Shown here piece by piece: positions 1 through 7,742 of a DNA stretch of 31,026 nt; positions within the stretch are counted from its first letter, which is position 1; each line of letters opens with the position of its first letter. This DNA is from Candidatus Rokuibacteriota bacterium (GTDB lineage: Bacteria > Methylomirabilota > Methylomirabilia > Rokubacteriales > CSP1-6): NCBI GenBank assembly GCA_003220195.1, contig QHRT01000004.1, forward strand, positions 1 through 31,026, in the 5' to 3' direction. Under the pieces are notes generated by a model. The model was not told the DNA's origin and did not search any database. It saw only the letters and a program-made list of their open reading frames with translations. Position numbers and translations under genes: made by a program.

Positions 1-958
1 ACGATCAACATCCCGGACACCGTCGGCTACGCGATCCCCCAGGAATGGGCGGAGCGCATCGCGCGGATCCGCGACACGGTCCACGGCGCCGACCGGGCGG
101 TGATCTCGGTCCACTGCCACAACGATCTCGGACAGGCGGTCGCGAACTCCCTCACCGCGCTCCTCTCCGGCGCCCGACAGATCGAGTGCACGATCAACGG
201 CATCGGCGAACGCGCGGGCAACGCGTCGCTGGAAGAGATCGTGATGGCGCTCCGCACCCGGAAGGACTTCTTCAAGGTCGAGACGCAGGTGCGCACGCAA
301 GAGCTCTTCCGGACGTCGCGGCTGCTGAGCCACATCACCGGCGTCCACGTCCAGCCGAACAAGGCCGTCGTCGGCGAGAACGCCTTCGCCCACGAGGCAG
401 GCATCCATCAGGACGGCGTGCTCAAGGAGAAGCTCACGTACGAGATCATGAACAAGCTCGTGCTCGGCAAGCACTCCGGTCGTCACGCACTCGCGGCGCG
501 GCTGAAAGACCTCGGCTTCGATCTCGCGGGCGGGGAGCTCGATCGCGCCTTCCGGACGTTCAAGGATCTCGCCGATCGCAAGAAGGAGATCTACGACGAG
601 GACCTGATGGCGATCGTCACTGACGAGGCGACGCAGGCCCCGGTGACGTACGAGATCGACTATCTGCACGTGTTGAGCGGCACCGGCGTGATCCCCTCGG
701 CAACGGTCCGCTTGAAGAAGGACGCGGAGACGTTCCAGGACTCCGCCGTCGGTGACGGTCCGGTCGATGCCGTGCTGGCGGCCATCGACGCGATCACCGG
801 CCTCAAGGGCCGGTTGCAAGACTATGCGATCCGGTCGGCGACCTCCGGCAAGGACGCGATCGGCGAAGTCGCGGTCAAGGTCGACTTCGATGGTGAGCGC
901 GCTGAACCGCCTGCTCTCGACGACCCGCGGTCACCACGTCAAGGAAGTCGGGCCGTAA
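1..958 (+). CDS. leuA: 2-isopropylmalate synthase, 5'-partial and damaged by two internal gaps
   Basis: LeuA condenses acetyl-CoA with 2-oxoisovalerate, the first committed step of leucine synthesis. The window opens inside the catalytic TIM barrel. The metal-binding HCHNDLG motif (about 112-132), GIGERAGN (202-225) and HEAGIHQDG (391-417) are clear, followed by the C-terminal regulatory domain. Two lesions are visible. At 450/451 the usual run of about nine residues between TYEIM and NKLVLGKHSG is absent, in frame. At about 891-893 the frame changes: VKVDFDG is followed, one frame over, by VSALNRLL and the natural end, with stop TAA at 956-958 just before leuB. The STD-x-x-EAS-type segment normally found there is missing. 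Without the frame change the ORF would run to 996 and overlap leuB. Family identity is certain. Whether the lesions are real or assembly errors is open. Confidence 0.9.
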
Positions 959-961
959 GGG

Positions 962-2047
962 ATGGCGACGTACAAGATCGCGGTCCTGCCCGGTGACGGC
1001 ATCGGGCAGGAAGTCACTCCGGAAGCGGAGCGCGTGCTCGCCACTGTCGGGAAGCACGCCGGCGTGTCGTTCGAGTTCGAGCGCGCATTGATCGGTGGCG
1101 CCGCCATCGACGCCACCGGTCACCCGCTGCCCGACGAGACGCTGCGCCTCTGTCGCGCGTCGAATGCGATCCTCTTCGGCGCCGTCGGCGGCCCGAAGTG
1201 GGACGATGCGCCACACGAGAAGCGTCCGGAGCGCGGCCTCCTGGCCGTGCGCAAGGAGCTCGACCTCTACGCGAATCTCCGGCCGGCCCGATGCTTCCCG
1301 ATGCTGGTGGACGCGTCACCGCTCAAGCGCTCGATCGTCGAGGGGACGGACCTGATGGTGATTCGCGAGCTGACCGGCGGCCTCTATTTCGGAGAGCCGC
1401 GCGGTGTCGAGAAACTCGCCGACGGCGGGACGCGCGCGATCAACACGATGGCGTACACGTCGCGGGAGGTCGAGCGAGTCGCGCGCGTCGCGTTCGACGT
1501 CGCGCGCAAGCGCCGTCGCCGGCTCACGTCTGTCGACAAGGTCAACGTGCTGGTGGTCTCGCAGCTCTGGCGCGAGGTGGTGACGAGAGTCGGCAAGGAC
1601 TATCCCGACGTCACGCTCGATCACCTGCTCGTCGACAACTGCGCGATGGCGCTGGTCCAGCGACCGACCGGGTTCGACACGATCGTCACCGAGAACACGT
1701 TCGGCGACATCCTGTCGGACGAGGCGGCGATCCTCGCCGGATCGATGGGCATGCTGCCGTCGGCGTCGCTCGGCGGCGCCGTCGGACTGTACGAGCCCGT
1801 GCACGGCACGGCGCCCGACATCGCGGGCAAGGGGATCGCCAATCCCATCGCCGCCATCCTGTCGGCGGCGATGCTGCTCCGCTACTCGTTCGACATGACG
1901 AAGGATGCGGACCGGATCGATGCGGCCGTGCTCCAGGTCCTGGAGGCCGGCCATCGCACCGCCGACATCGCGCCGCGTGGGTCGCGCGTCACCGGGACGA
2001 AGGAGATGGGAGATCTGATCGTGCGCGCGCTGGAGGCGCAGTACTGA
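962..2047 (+). CDS. leuB: 3-isopropylmalate dehydrogenase
   Basis: LeuB oxidatively decarboxylates 3-isopropylmalate using NAD+, a cytosolic step of leucine synthesis. The 361-residue product has the normal family length. It shows the N-terminal VLPGDGIGQEV nucleotide-binding start, GAVGGPKWDD, the substrate-loop segment LLAVRKELDLYANLRPA, RELTGGLYFGEPRG, VDKVNVL, and the metal and NAD region (FGDILSDEA, then EPVHGTAPDIAGKGIANP). The ATG lies 3 bases after the restored leuA stop and shares one base with asd (TGATG), so leuA-leuB-asd looks like one transcript with coupled translation. No gap is visible in this gene, unlike its upstream neighbour. Confidence 0.96.
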   Translation: MATYKIAVLPGDGIGQEVTPEAERVLATVGKHAGVSFEFERALIGGAAIDATGHPLPDETLRLCRASNAILFGAVGGPKWDDAPHEKRPERGLLAVRKELDLYANLRPARCFPMLVDASPLKRSIVEGTDLMVIRELTGGLYFGEPRGVEKLADGGTRAINTMAYTSREVERVARVAFDVARKRRRRLTSVDKVNVLVVSQLWREVVTRVGKDYPDVTLDHLLVDNCAMALVQRPTGFDTIVTENTFGDILSDEAAILAGSMGMLPSASLGGAVGLYEPVHGTAPDIAGKGIANPIAAILSAAMLLRYSFDMTKDADRIDAAVLQVLEAGHRTADIAPRGSRVTGTKEMGDLIVRALEAQY

Positions 2048-3060
2048 TGGCGATGACGACGTCGGGGGTGACCGTGGCCGTCGTCGGCGCGACCGGCGCC
2101 GCCGGCCAGACGACGCTCGCGATCCTGGAAGAACGGAAGTTCCCGGTGCGCGAGCTGCGCTGCTTCGCCTCGGAGCGCTCCGTCGGCAAGACCGTGACCT
2201 TCCGGGGCGAGCCGGTTCCTGTCCAGAAGATCGAGCCGTCGGCATTCCGGGGCATCGAGCTGGCGTTCTGCTCGGCGGGCTCGGCGCAATCGAAGCAGTA
2301 CGCGCCGATGATCGTGGCTGCCGGCGCGATCGTGATCGACAAGTCGAGCGCGTTCCGGCTGGATCCCCGGGTGCCGCTGGTCGTGCCGGAGATCAATCCT
2401 CACGCGGCGCGCACGCACCAGGGCATCCTCGCTTGCCCGAATTGCACGACGATCGTGACGGTGATGCCGCTCAAGCCCCTGCACGATCGGGCGCGGCTCC
2501 AGCGCGTGGTCGCCGTGACCTACCAGGCCGTCTCCGGCGCCGGCGTGAACGGCATCGCCGATCTTCGCGACCAGACGCTCGCCTGGGCGCGCGGTGAGTC
2601 GCTCGTCGCGCGCCATTTTGCGCACCAGATCGCGTTCAATCTGATTCCCGCGATCGACGCGTTTCGCGACAACGGCTACACCGGCGAGGAGATGAAGCTC
2701 GTCGACGAGACCCGGAAGATCCTGGGAGAGCCCGATCTTCCGATCATGCCGACGACGGTCCGCGTGCCGGTGTTCACCTGCCACTCGATCGCCGTGACCG
2801 CGGAGACCGAGACGAAGGTGACGCGCGACGAGGCCCGCGGGCTCTTCGCCGCGTTTCCGGGATTGAAGGTCTGGGACGAGCCGACCGCGGCGCGTTATCC
2901 GATGCCGATCGTGGTCGAAGGCCAGGACGACTGCTACGTCGGCCGGATCCGCGAAGATCTCTCCCATCCGCGCGCCGTGTCGTTCTGGGTCGTCGGAGAC
3001 CAGCTCCGCAAGGGCGCGGCGACCAACGCGGTCCAGATCGCCGAGCTGATTTTCGCCTGA
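2047..3060 (+). CDS. asd: aspartate-semialdehyde dehydrogenase
   Basis: Asd reduces aspartyl phosphate to aspartate semialdehyde with NADPH, feeding lysine/diaminopimelate, threonine and methionine synthesis. The 337-residue product has the N-terminal VAVVGATGAAGQ Rossmann motif, SSAFR, the catalytic CPNCTT with the nucleophile at Cys133, TYQAVSGAG, HQIAFNLIP, EEMKLVDETRKILG, and the C-terminal RKGAATNAVQIAELI signature. The start ATG at 2047 overlaps the leuB stop. A second ATG at 2053 is possible but is less tightly coupled. A leuB-asd-truA order is familiar from deltaproteobacteria-like genomes. The protein looks complete. Confidence 0.96.
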   Translation: MAMTTSGVTVAVVGATGAAGQTTLAILEERKFPVRELRCFASERSVGKTVTFRGEPVPVQKIEPSAFRGIELAFCSAGSAQSKQYAPMIVAAGAIVIDKSSAFRLDPRVPLVVPEINPHAARTHQGILACPNCTTIVTVMPLKPLHDRARLQRVVAVTYQAVSGAGVNGIADLRDQTLAWARGESLVARHFAHQIAFNLIPAIDAFRDNGYTGEEMKLVDETRKILGEPDLPIMPTTVRVPVFTCHSIAVTAETETKVTRDEARGLFAAFPGLKVWDEPTAARYPMPIVVEGQDDCYVGRIREDLSHPRAVSFWVVGDQLRKGAATNAVQIAELIFA

Positions 3061-3812
3061 ACATCTCGCCGGGCGCTCGAACCTTCCGGCTGGTCCTGGC
3101 GTACGACGGCGCCGCGTACGCCGGCTGGCAGATCCAGCCGGACGCGCCGACGATTCAAGGACTGCTGAAGGCTGCGGCCCGGGCACTCTGCGGCCCGGAC
3201 ACCCGCGTCGTCGGGGCGAGCCGCACCGACGCCGGCGTGCACGCGCTCCGCCAGGTCGCGTCCTTGACCACCTCGGGGTCCACGCTGACGGCGCCGGCTA
3301 TCCTCGGGGCGCTGAACGCGGCGCTGCCGCGCGACGTGCGTGTGCTCGAGGCCTGCGAGGCGTCGCCGGGGTTCGACGCGCGGCGCGGCGCCCGCGCCAA
3401 GCGCTACGTCTATTTGATCGACAACGCCCGCATTGCGACGCCGCTCCTGCGGCACTACGCGTGGCACGTGCCTGGCCGCCTGGACGTCCCGGGCATGCGC
3501 ACGGCGCTCACACCATTGCGCGGGTGCCACGACTTCTCCGCGTTTCGTGCGGCCGCGGGGCGCGAACACAATCCGGGATGCGTCGTCCAGGCGATCCATC
3601 TGATCCGGCGCCGCGATCGTCTGGCTCTCTGGATCTCCGCGGATCGGTTCCTGCACCACATGGTGCGGGTGATCGTCGGGAGCGCCGTGGAGGTCGGGCG
3701 GGGCGCGCGAGCGCCCTCGTGGATCGCGGCCGTGCTCGAGTCGCGCGACCGCCGGCTGGCGGGTCCGACCGCGCCGGCGAAAGGCCTCACGCTGGTGCGG
3801 GTCACCTACTGA
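3057..3812 (+). CDS. truA: tRNA pseudouridine(38-40) synthase TruA
   Basis: TruA makes pseudouridine at positions 38-40 of the tRNA anticodon arm. The translation has FRLVLAYDGAAYAGWQ at the N-terminus, the catalytic SRTDAGVHA with Asp58 (counted from 3057), ALPRDVRV, DFSAFRAA, FLHHMVRVIVG and a C-terminal AGPTAPAKGL. All are TruA hallmarks, and the length of about 251 residues is normal. The start is odd: no ATG, GTG or TTG lies in frame upstream of the conserved N-terminus. The best candidate is CTG at 3057, which overlaps the asd stop (CTGA) and would mimic the usual coupled overlap. No clear Shine-Dalgarno sequence precedes it. A sequence error or small loss at the junction is an alternative. 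Confidence 0.9.
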   Translation: MNISPGARTFRLVLAYDGAAYAGWQIQPDAPTIQGLLKAAARALCGPDTRVVGASRTDAGVHALRQVASLTTSGSTLTAPAILGALNAALPRDVRVLEACEASPGFDARRGARAKRYVYLIDNARIATPLLRHYAWHVPGRLDVPGMRTALTPLRGCHDFSAFRAAAGREHNPGCVVQAIHLIRRRDRLALWISADRFLHHMVRVIVGSAVEVGRGARAPSWIAAVLESRDRRLAGPTAPAKGLTLVRVTY

Positions 3813-3816
3813 AGGC

Positions 3817-3822
3817 TAGAAT
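3817..3822 (+). promoter_or_regulatory. candidate -10 element for fdhD
   Basis: The hexamer TAGAAT matches the sigma70 -10 consensus at five of six positions and lies 10 bases before the fdhD ATG, just after the truA stop. No good -35 is seen, and there is no Shine-Dalgarno sequence before fdhD. Together these would fit a leaderless or nearly leaderless transcript. This is inferred from position and sequence only. Confidence 0.35.
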
Positions 3823-3832
3823 CGAACGAGCC

Positions 3833-4603
3833 ATGCGGACTTACTTTCGCGTCCACGGCGGCGTCACCGAGGAGATTCGCGGCGAGGTCGTCCGCGAGCA
3901 GCCGCTGACGATCTACGTCGACGGAGCGAAGTTCCTCACGCTCCTCTGCACGCCCACCCAGCTCGACGCGCTCGTGATCGGCTATCTGTGGATGGAGCAG
4001 GTGATCGCGGACGTCGGTGACATCCGCGCCCTCGACGTCTCCCCGGTCGACGGCCGCGCCGACGTCACGCTCGTGCGGCCGGTCACGCTGCCGACCGAGC
4101 GCATCCTGACGTCCGGGTGTGGTGGCGGCATCACGTTTCGCATCGATCACCGGCTCTTCCCGCGGCTCTCGTCCAATCTTCGCGTGTCTCCGGCGACGCT
4201 CTCGGCGCGGATGAAGGATCTCTTCGCCGCGGCGGTGAACTATCGAGCCTCTCGTGGCATCCACGGCGCGGCGCTGACCGACGGCGCGACGCTCGCGGTC
4301 GTGGCCGAGGACGTCGGCCGGCACAACGCCGTCGACAAGCTGAAAGGCGAGGCGCTCCTTCGAGGAATTTCGACGGAGGATCGCATTCTGCTGTCCACCG
4401 GGCGGATCTCGTCGGAGATGCTGCTGAAGGCGTCGCGCATGGGCGTTCCGCTCGTGGCGTCGCGGACCTCGCCGACCGAAATGGCCGTGGGGCTGGCCGA
4501 GCAGCTCGGCGTCACGGTGTGCGGCTACGTCAGGCCGGACAGTCTCAACGTTTACGCCGGCGATGCGGTCGTGCTGGACGCCGCGCTGGCCGCCCGGCCC
4601 TGA
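3833..4603 (+). CDS. fdhD: formate dehydrogenase accessory sulfurtransferase FdhD
   Basis: FdhD carries sulfur from a cysteine desulfurase to the molybdenum cofactor of formate dehydrogenase. The 256-residue product shows EQPLTIYVDG, the TSGCGGG segment with Cys96, IHGAALTDG, EDVGRHNAVDKLKGEAL and STGRISSEMLLKASRMGVP, which are diagnostic of the family. The first cysteine of the CxxC pair known from E. coli FdhD is present (Cys96). The position of the second is glycine, so this is a single-cysteine subtype. No formate dehydrogenase lies in the window; moeA at 20330 is the only other molybdenum-cofactor gene. ATG 3833 is chosen because upstream in-frame starts lie inside truA. A -10-like hexamer just before it suggests its own promoter. 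Confidence 0.93.
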   Translation: MRTYFRVHGGVTEEIRGEVVREQPLTIYVDGAKFLTLLCTPTQLDALVIGYLWMEQVIADVGDIRALDVSPVDGRADVTLVRPVTLPTERILTSGCGGGITFRIDHRLFPRLSSNLRVSPATLSARMKDLFAAAVNYRASRGIHGAALTDGATLAVVAEDVGRHNAVDKLKGEALLRGISTEDRILLSTGRISSEMLLKASRMGVPLVASRTSPTEMAVGLAEQLGVTVCGYVRPDSLNVYAGDAVVLDAALAARP

Positions 4604-4621
4604 CGCGATCTCGAGCCGTGT

Positions 4622-4645
4622 GACGCGGCGGCGTGGCCGCGCGTC
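4622..4645 (+). terminator. strong hairpin after fdhD, candidate terminator
   Basis: Bases 4622-4627 (GACGCG) pair with 4640-4645 (CGCGTC). Inside, 4629-4632 (CGGC) pair with 4636-4639 (GCCG) around a 3-base loop, with one bulged G at 4628. This ten-pair stem lies 19 bases after the fdhD stop. There is no U-run, so it is a terminator-like structure by position and not a classical intrinsic terminator. Confidence 0.45.
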
Positions 4646-4673
4646 TCAACGGGGCGGTGAACCTTTGCCGCGG

Positions 4674-4690
4674 CCCGATATCAGATCGGG
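4674..4690 (+). promoter_or_regulatory. perfect inverted repeat upstream of the haem operon, candidate operator
   Basis: CCCGAT (4674-4679) and ATCGGG (4685-4690) form a perfect 6-base inverted repeat around ATCAG. It covers where a -35 box would sit for the -10-like hexamer at 4698-4703, so a bound protein could block the haem operon promoter. No regulator is identified; the dyad could instead form part of a transcript end. Confidence 0.35.
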
Positions 4691-4694
4691 AATG

Positions 4695-4703
4695 TGGTAG
4701 TTT
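4695..4703 (+). promoter_or_regulatory. candidate extended -10 for the haem operon
   Basis: TGG followed by TAGTTT at 4698-4703 resembles an extended -10 (TGn plus hexamer), ending 9 bases before the ATG at 4713. The region is noticeably more AT-rich than its surroundings. The hexamer match is weak and no -35 consensus is seen. A very short leader is implied. Confidence 0.3.
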
Positions 4704-4712
4704 TGTGAGCTG

Positions 4713-5510
4713 ATGCTGTTCACCGTGGCGTTGCTCGGTTACGTCGCCGCCACCGGTCTGGCGCTCGCGTACCTCATCCAGCGCGCGGAGCTCGTCGCGA
4801 GGCTGACGTCCGTTGCGACCCTGATCGGCTGGCTCTTCCACACGCTCGCGTTGATCGCGCTGGCGGTGGAGCTCGGACGGCCGCCGCTCGGGACGCTGAG
4901 CGAGGCGATCGCCGTAGCGGTGTGGGTCGTCGTGCTGTTCGAGATGTGGATCGAGCGCCAGTACGACGTGAAGGTCCTGGGCGCGTTCGTGTTCCCGATC
5001 GTGGTGCTGCTCGGGCTCCGGATCGCCGCCGTGAAACCCGTCGCGCTCGCGCCCGCCCTCCGCAGCGCATGGATCTGGGTGCACATCGCGCTGGCCCTCG
5101 TGGGGATCGCGGCGTTCGTGCTCAACTTCGCCGGCGCGCTGATGTACCTCCTGCAAGAGAGGCAGCTGAAGGGGAAGCGCCGCCCCGGACCGTTCTACTA
5201 TCGCCTGCCGTCGCTTCCCACGCTCGACCGGCTCACGTACCGGACACTCGCGCTCGGGTTTCCGTTTCTCACCACGGGCCTCGTGCTGGGCGCAGTGTCC
5301 GCGCCCGCGGCCTGGGGCGGCGTCCTGACGTTCGACCCGCTGGCGGCACTCTCCTTCGTCGCCTGGCTCGTGTACGCGGCGACGCTCGCGGGTCGCGCGG
5401 CCGCCGGCTGGCACGGGCGGCGCGCCGCGTACGGCGCCATCGTCGGATTCGCCGCGCTCGTCCTCACGCTCGGCGCCGGTCTCTTCCTGCCGGGGCGCCA
5501 CGGATCATGA
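4713..5510 (+). CDS. HemX/CcsA-like cytochrome c assembly membrane protein
   Basis: This 265-residue polytopic membrane protein resembles HemX/YpjD and the CcsA/ResC haem-handling family. It has about eight hydrophobic segments. Conserved-looking pieces are WLFHTLALIALAVELGRPPLGTLSEA, FVFPIV, WIWVHIALALVGIAAFVLNFAGALMYLLQ-type text in the middle, and a C-terminal AGWHGRRAAY-x-IVGF segment. The tryptophan-rich WWD haem motif of true CcsA proteins is not recognisable: the equivalent region reads WGGVLTFDP. The position directly before hemA matches the well-known hemX-hemA pairing, so a role in haem homeostasis or in glutamyl-tRNA reductase control is likely. Haem delivery to the neighbouring cytochromes c is an alternative. 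Confidence 0.8.
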   Translation: MLFTVALLGYVAATGLALAYLIQRAELVARLTSVATLIGWLFHTLALIALAVELGRPPLGTLSEAIAVAVWVVVLFEMWIERQYDVKVLGAFVFPIVVLLGLRIAAVKPVALAPALRSAWIWVHIALALVGIAAFVLNFAGALMYLLQERQLKGKRRPGPFYYRLPSLPTLDRLTYRTLALGFPFLTTGLVLGAVSAPAAWGGVLTFDPLAALSFVAWLVYAATLAGRAAAGWHGRRAAYGAIVGFAALVLTLGAGLFLPGRHGS

Positions 5511-5545
5511 AGCTCGCGAAAGGCCCCGCGCTCCGTCCCGCATGA
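5507..5545 (+). other. 12-codon bridging mini-ORF between hemX and hemA
   Basis: A short ORF encoding MKLAKGPALRPA begins at an ATG overlapping the upstream stop (ATGA at 5507-5510) and ends in a TGA overlapping the hemA start (ATGA at 5542-5545). It would carry ribosomes across the junction and could couple translation of the two genes. There is no Shine-Dalgarno evidence of its own and no recognisable peptide function. Chance is quite possible for such a short frame. Confidence 0.25.
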
Positions 5546-6816
5546 CGACCCTGTTCGTCGCGGGACTCAGCCATCGGACCGCGCCGGTCGAGGTCCGCGA
5601 GCCGCTCGCGATGGAGGAAGACAAGCTCCGCGAGCTGCTCCGGGAGCTCTGCGCGACCGGGACGCTCACCGAGGCCGTGATCGTGTCGACCTGCAATCGC
5701 GTGGAGCTCTACGGCGTGGCCGCCGTGCCCGGAGAAGCGCGCGGAGTGACGTTCCGGCGGCTCTGCCGGTACCGCGGTCTCGACCCGGCGACGGTCGAGC
5801 CGTTGCTCTACACGCACGTCGACGACGATGCCGTGCGCCACCTGTTCCGGGTCGCGGCGAGCCTCGATTCGATGCTCGTCGGCGAGCCGCAGATCGTCGG
5901 CCAGGTCAAGGACGCGTTCGCACTCGCGCAGTCGTCGGAGACCGTCGGCCCCGCGCTCCACCGCCTGTTCACGCAGGCGTTCGCCGTCGCGAAGAAGGTG
6001 CGGGCGGAAACCGAGATCGCGCGCCACGCGGTGTCCGTCTCGTTCGCCGCGGTCGAGCTGGCGAAGAAGATCTTCGAAGGCCTTCAAGGCCGAGCGGTCA
6101 TGCTCGTCGGCGCGGGGCAGATGGGGGAGCTCGCGGCGCGCCACCTGGTCGAGCAGGGCGCGTTTCCCATCTACGTCGTGAACCGCACGTGGAGCCGGGC
6201 GCAGGATCTGGCGCGTGCGCTCTCCGGCACCGCGGTCCCGTTCGACGAGCTTCAGACGGCGATGAGCGCGGTCGACATCGTCGTGACTTCCACCGGCTCG
6301 CCGGTGCCGATCATCGACGTGGCGCTGGTGCAGCGGGTGATGCACGGTCGTCCCGGCCGCCCGCTCTTCTTCGTCGACATCGCGGTTCCGCGGGACGTCG
6401 AGGCGGCCGTCAATACGCTGGAGGACGTCTATTGCTACGACGTCGACGATCTTCGCCAGGTCGTCGACGCCAACATGCGGGAGCGGCGGCGCGAGGCGCA
6501 GCGCGCCGAGACGCTCGTGGATCGGGAAGTGGGGAAGTTCGCCGCGCGTCTGCGCGACGGCGACGTGGTGCCGACCATCGTCTCCCTGCGCGAGCGCCTG
6601 GAGGCGATCCGGATCGCCGAAGTCGAGAAGACGATGGCGCGCCTGGCCGACGCCTCTCCCGAGACGCGGGCGGCGATCGAAGCGCTCTCCACCGGCATCG
6701 TGAACAAGATCCTGCACGCGCCGATCACCAAGCTGCGCGAGTCGTCGCGCGCGGGCGCGGGCCGCTCGTGGACGGACCTCGTTCACGAGCTGTTCGGCCT
6801 CGCCCGGAAGTCGTGA
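5542..6816 (+). CDS. hemA: glutamyl-tRNA reductase
   Basis: HemA reduces glutamyl-tRNA(Glu) to glutamate-1-semialdehyde, the entry step of C5 tetrapyrrole synthesis. The 424-residue product is full length. It has GLSHRTAPVEVRE, the catalytic STCNRVE with nucleophile Cys51, the VGEPQIVGQVKDAF loop, the NADPH-binding VMLVGAGQMGELAARHL, and the C-terminal dimerisation helix ending in the region after TKLRESS. It starts at the ATG in ATGA shared with the preceding mini-ORF and overlaps hemC by one base. With hemC, hemD, hemB and the hemL domain downstream, the window encodes all steps from glutamyl-tRNA to uroporphyrinogen III. Confidence 0.97.
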   Translation: MTTLFVAGLSHRTAPVEVREPLAMEEDKLRELLRELCATGTLTEAVIVSTCNRVELYGVAAVPGEARGVTFRRLCRYRGLDPATVEPLLYTHVDDDAVRHLFRVAASLDSMLVGEPQIVGQVKDAFALAQSSETVGPALHRLFTQAFAVAKKVRAETEIARHAVSVSFAAVELAKKIFEGLQGRAVMLVGAGQMGELAARHLVEQGAFPIYVVNRTWSRAQDLARALSGTAVPFDELQTAMSAVDIVVTSTGSPVPIIDVALVQRVMHGRPGRPLFFVDIAVPRDVEAAVNTLEDVYCYDVDDLRQVVDANMRERRREAQRAETLVDREVGKFAARLRDGDVVPTIVSLRERLEAIRIAEVEKTMARLADASPETRAAIEALSTGIVNKILHAPITKLRESSRAGAGRSWTDLVHELFGLARKS

Positions 6817-7742
6817 TGGAGGTCGGGATCCGCATCGGCACCAGGTCGAGTCCCCTGGCGCTCGTCCAGGCCAGGGCCATCGGCACGGAGCTCGAGGCCC
6901 ACGGGGCGACCGTGACGATCGTGCCCATGCGGACTGCCGGCGATCGCCTCGCCGACACGCTCCTCGCGACCGTCGGCGGCAAGGGCCTGTTCGTTCGTGA
7001 CATCGAAACGGCGCTCCTGAGAAAAGAGATCGACGTCGCGGTGCACAGCCTCAAAGATCTGCCGGCGGAGACGCCGGCGGGGCTCGCGATCGTCGCGTAT
7101 CCGCCGCGCGAAGATCCCCGGGACGTGCTGGTGACGCGTTCCGGCGGGCGACTCCCGTCGCTGCCCCACGGCGCGGTGATCGGGACGTCGAGCCCGCGCC
7201 GCAAGGCGATGGTGCTGTCGCTCCGTCCCGACGCAGTCGTGGAGCCGATCCGCGGCAACGTCGACACGCGTCTCAGAAAGCTCGACGCGGGCGATTTCGA
7301 CGCCGTCATTCTGGCCGCGGCGGGACTGCGCCGCCTCGGCCTGACGCTGGACCACGCCGAGCCGCTCGACACCGAGACGTTCGTGCCGGCCGTCGGTCAG
7401 GGCATCCTGGGTGTCGAGGCGCGGGACGACGACACCTCGACGCGCGCGATGCTGACCGCGCTCGACCATCCGCCGACGCGCGCGTGCGCCGCGGCCGAGC
7501 GCGCGTACCTGGCGCGCCTCGGCGCCTCGTGCGTGACGCCGATGGCCGCGCACGCGTTCATCGACGGGCCGACGCTACGCATGATCGGCCTCGTCGCGAG
7601 CGAAGATGGTCGCCGCGTGCTGCGCCGACGCGCGAACGGCCCACTCGTCGATGCCGTCCGGCTCGGGACGGCGCTCGCGGACGCGTTGCTCGCCGACGGC
7701 GCCGCGTCGCTGACCGCGCTGCGTCCGGTGGGTCGGACGTGA
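6816..7742 (+). CDS. hemC: porphobilinogen deaminase (hydroxymethylbilane synthase)
   Basis: HemC joins four porphobilinogen units into hydroxymethylbilane using a covalently bound dipyrromethane cofactor. The 308-residue protein has IGTRSSPLALVQA, GGKGLFVRDIETALL, HSLKDLPAETPAGL, REDPRDVL, IGTSSPRRKA, RGNVDTRLRKL, AAAGLRRLG and PAVGQGILGVEAR. The cofactor cysteine is Cys239 in LGASCVTPMAAHA. The start is the ATG sharing one base with the hemA stop (TGATG). hemD follows with a 4-base GTGA overlap. Nothing is missing. Confidence 0.97.
   Translation: MEVGIRIGTRSSPLALVQARAIGTELEAHGATVTIVPMRTAGDRLADTLLATVGGKGLFVRDIETALLRKEIDVAVHSLKDLPAETPAGLAIVAYPPREDPRDVLVTRSGGRLPSLPHGAVIGTSSPRRKAMVLSLRPDAVVEPIRGNVDTRLRKLDAGDFDAVILAAAGLRRLGLTLDHAEPLDTETFVPAVGQGILGVEARDDDTSTRAMLTALDHPPTRACAAAERAYLARLGASCVTPMAAHAFIDGPTLRMIGLVASEDGRRVLRRRANGPLVDAVRLGTALADALLADGAASLTALRPVGRT

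Noticed and set aside
885..900. Programmed ribosomal frameshifting in leuA and argF
   Set aside because: The flanks rejoin in another frame, but conserved coding sequence is also missing. A slip cannot supply it, and no slippery heptamer is visible.
3461..3832. Long N-terminal extension of fdhD from an in-frame start at 3461
   Set aside because: The extension is truA read in another frame, with no FdhD-like sequence. ATG 3833 matches the family start.
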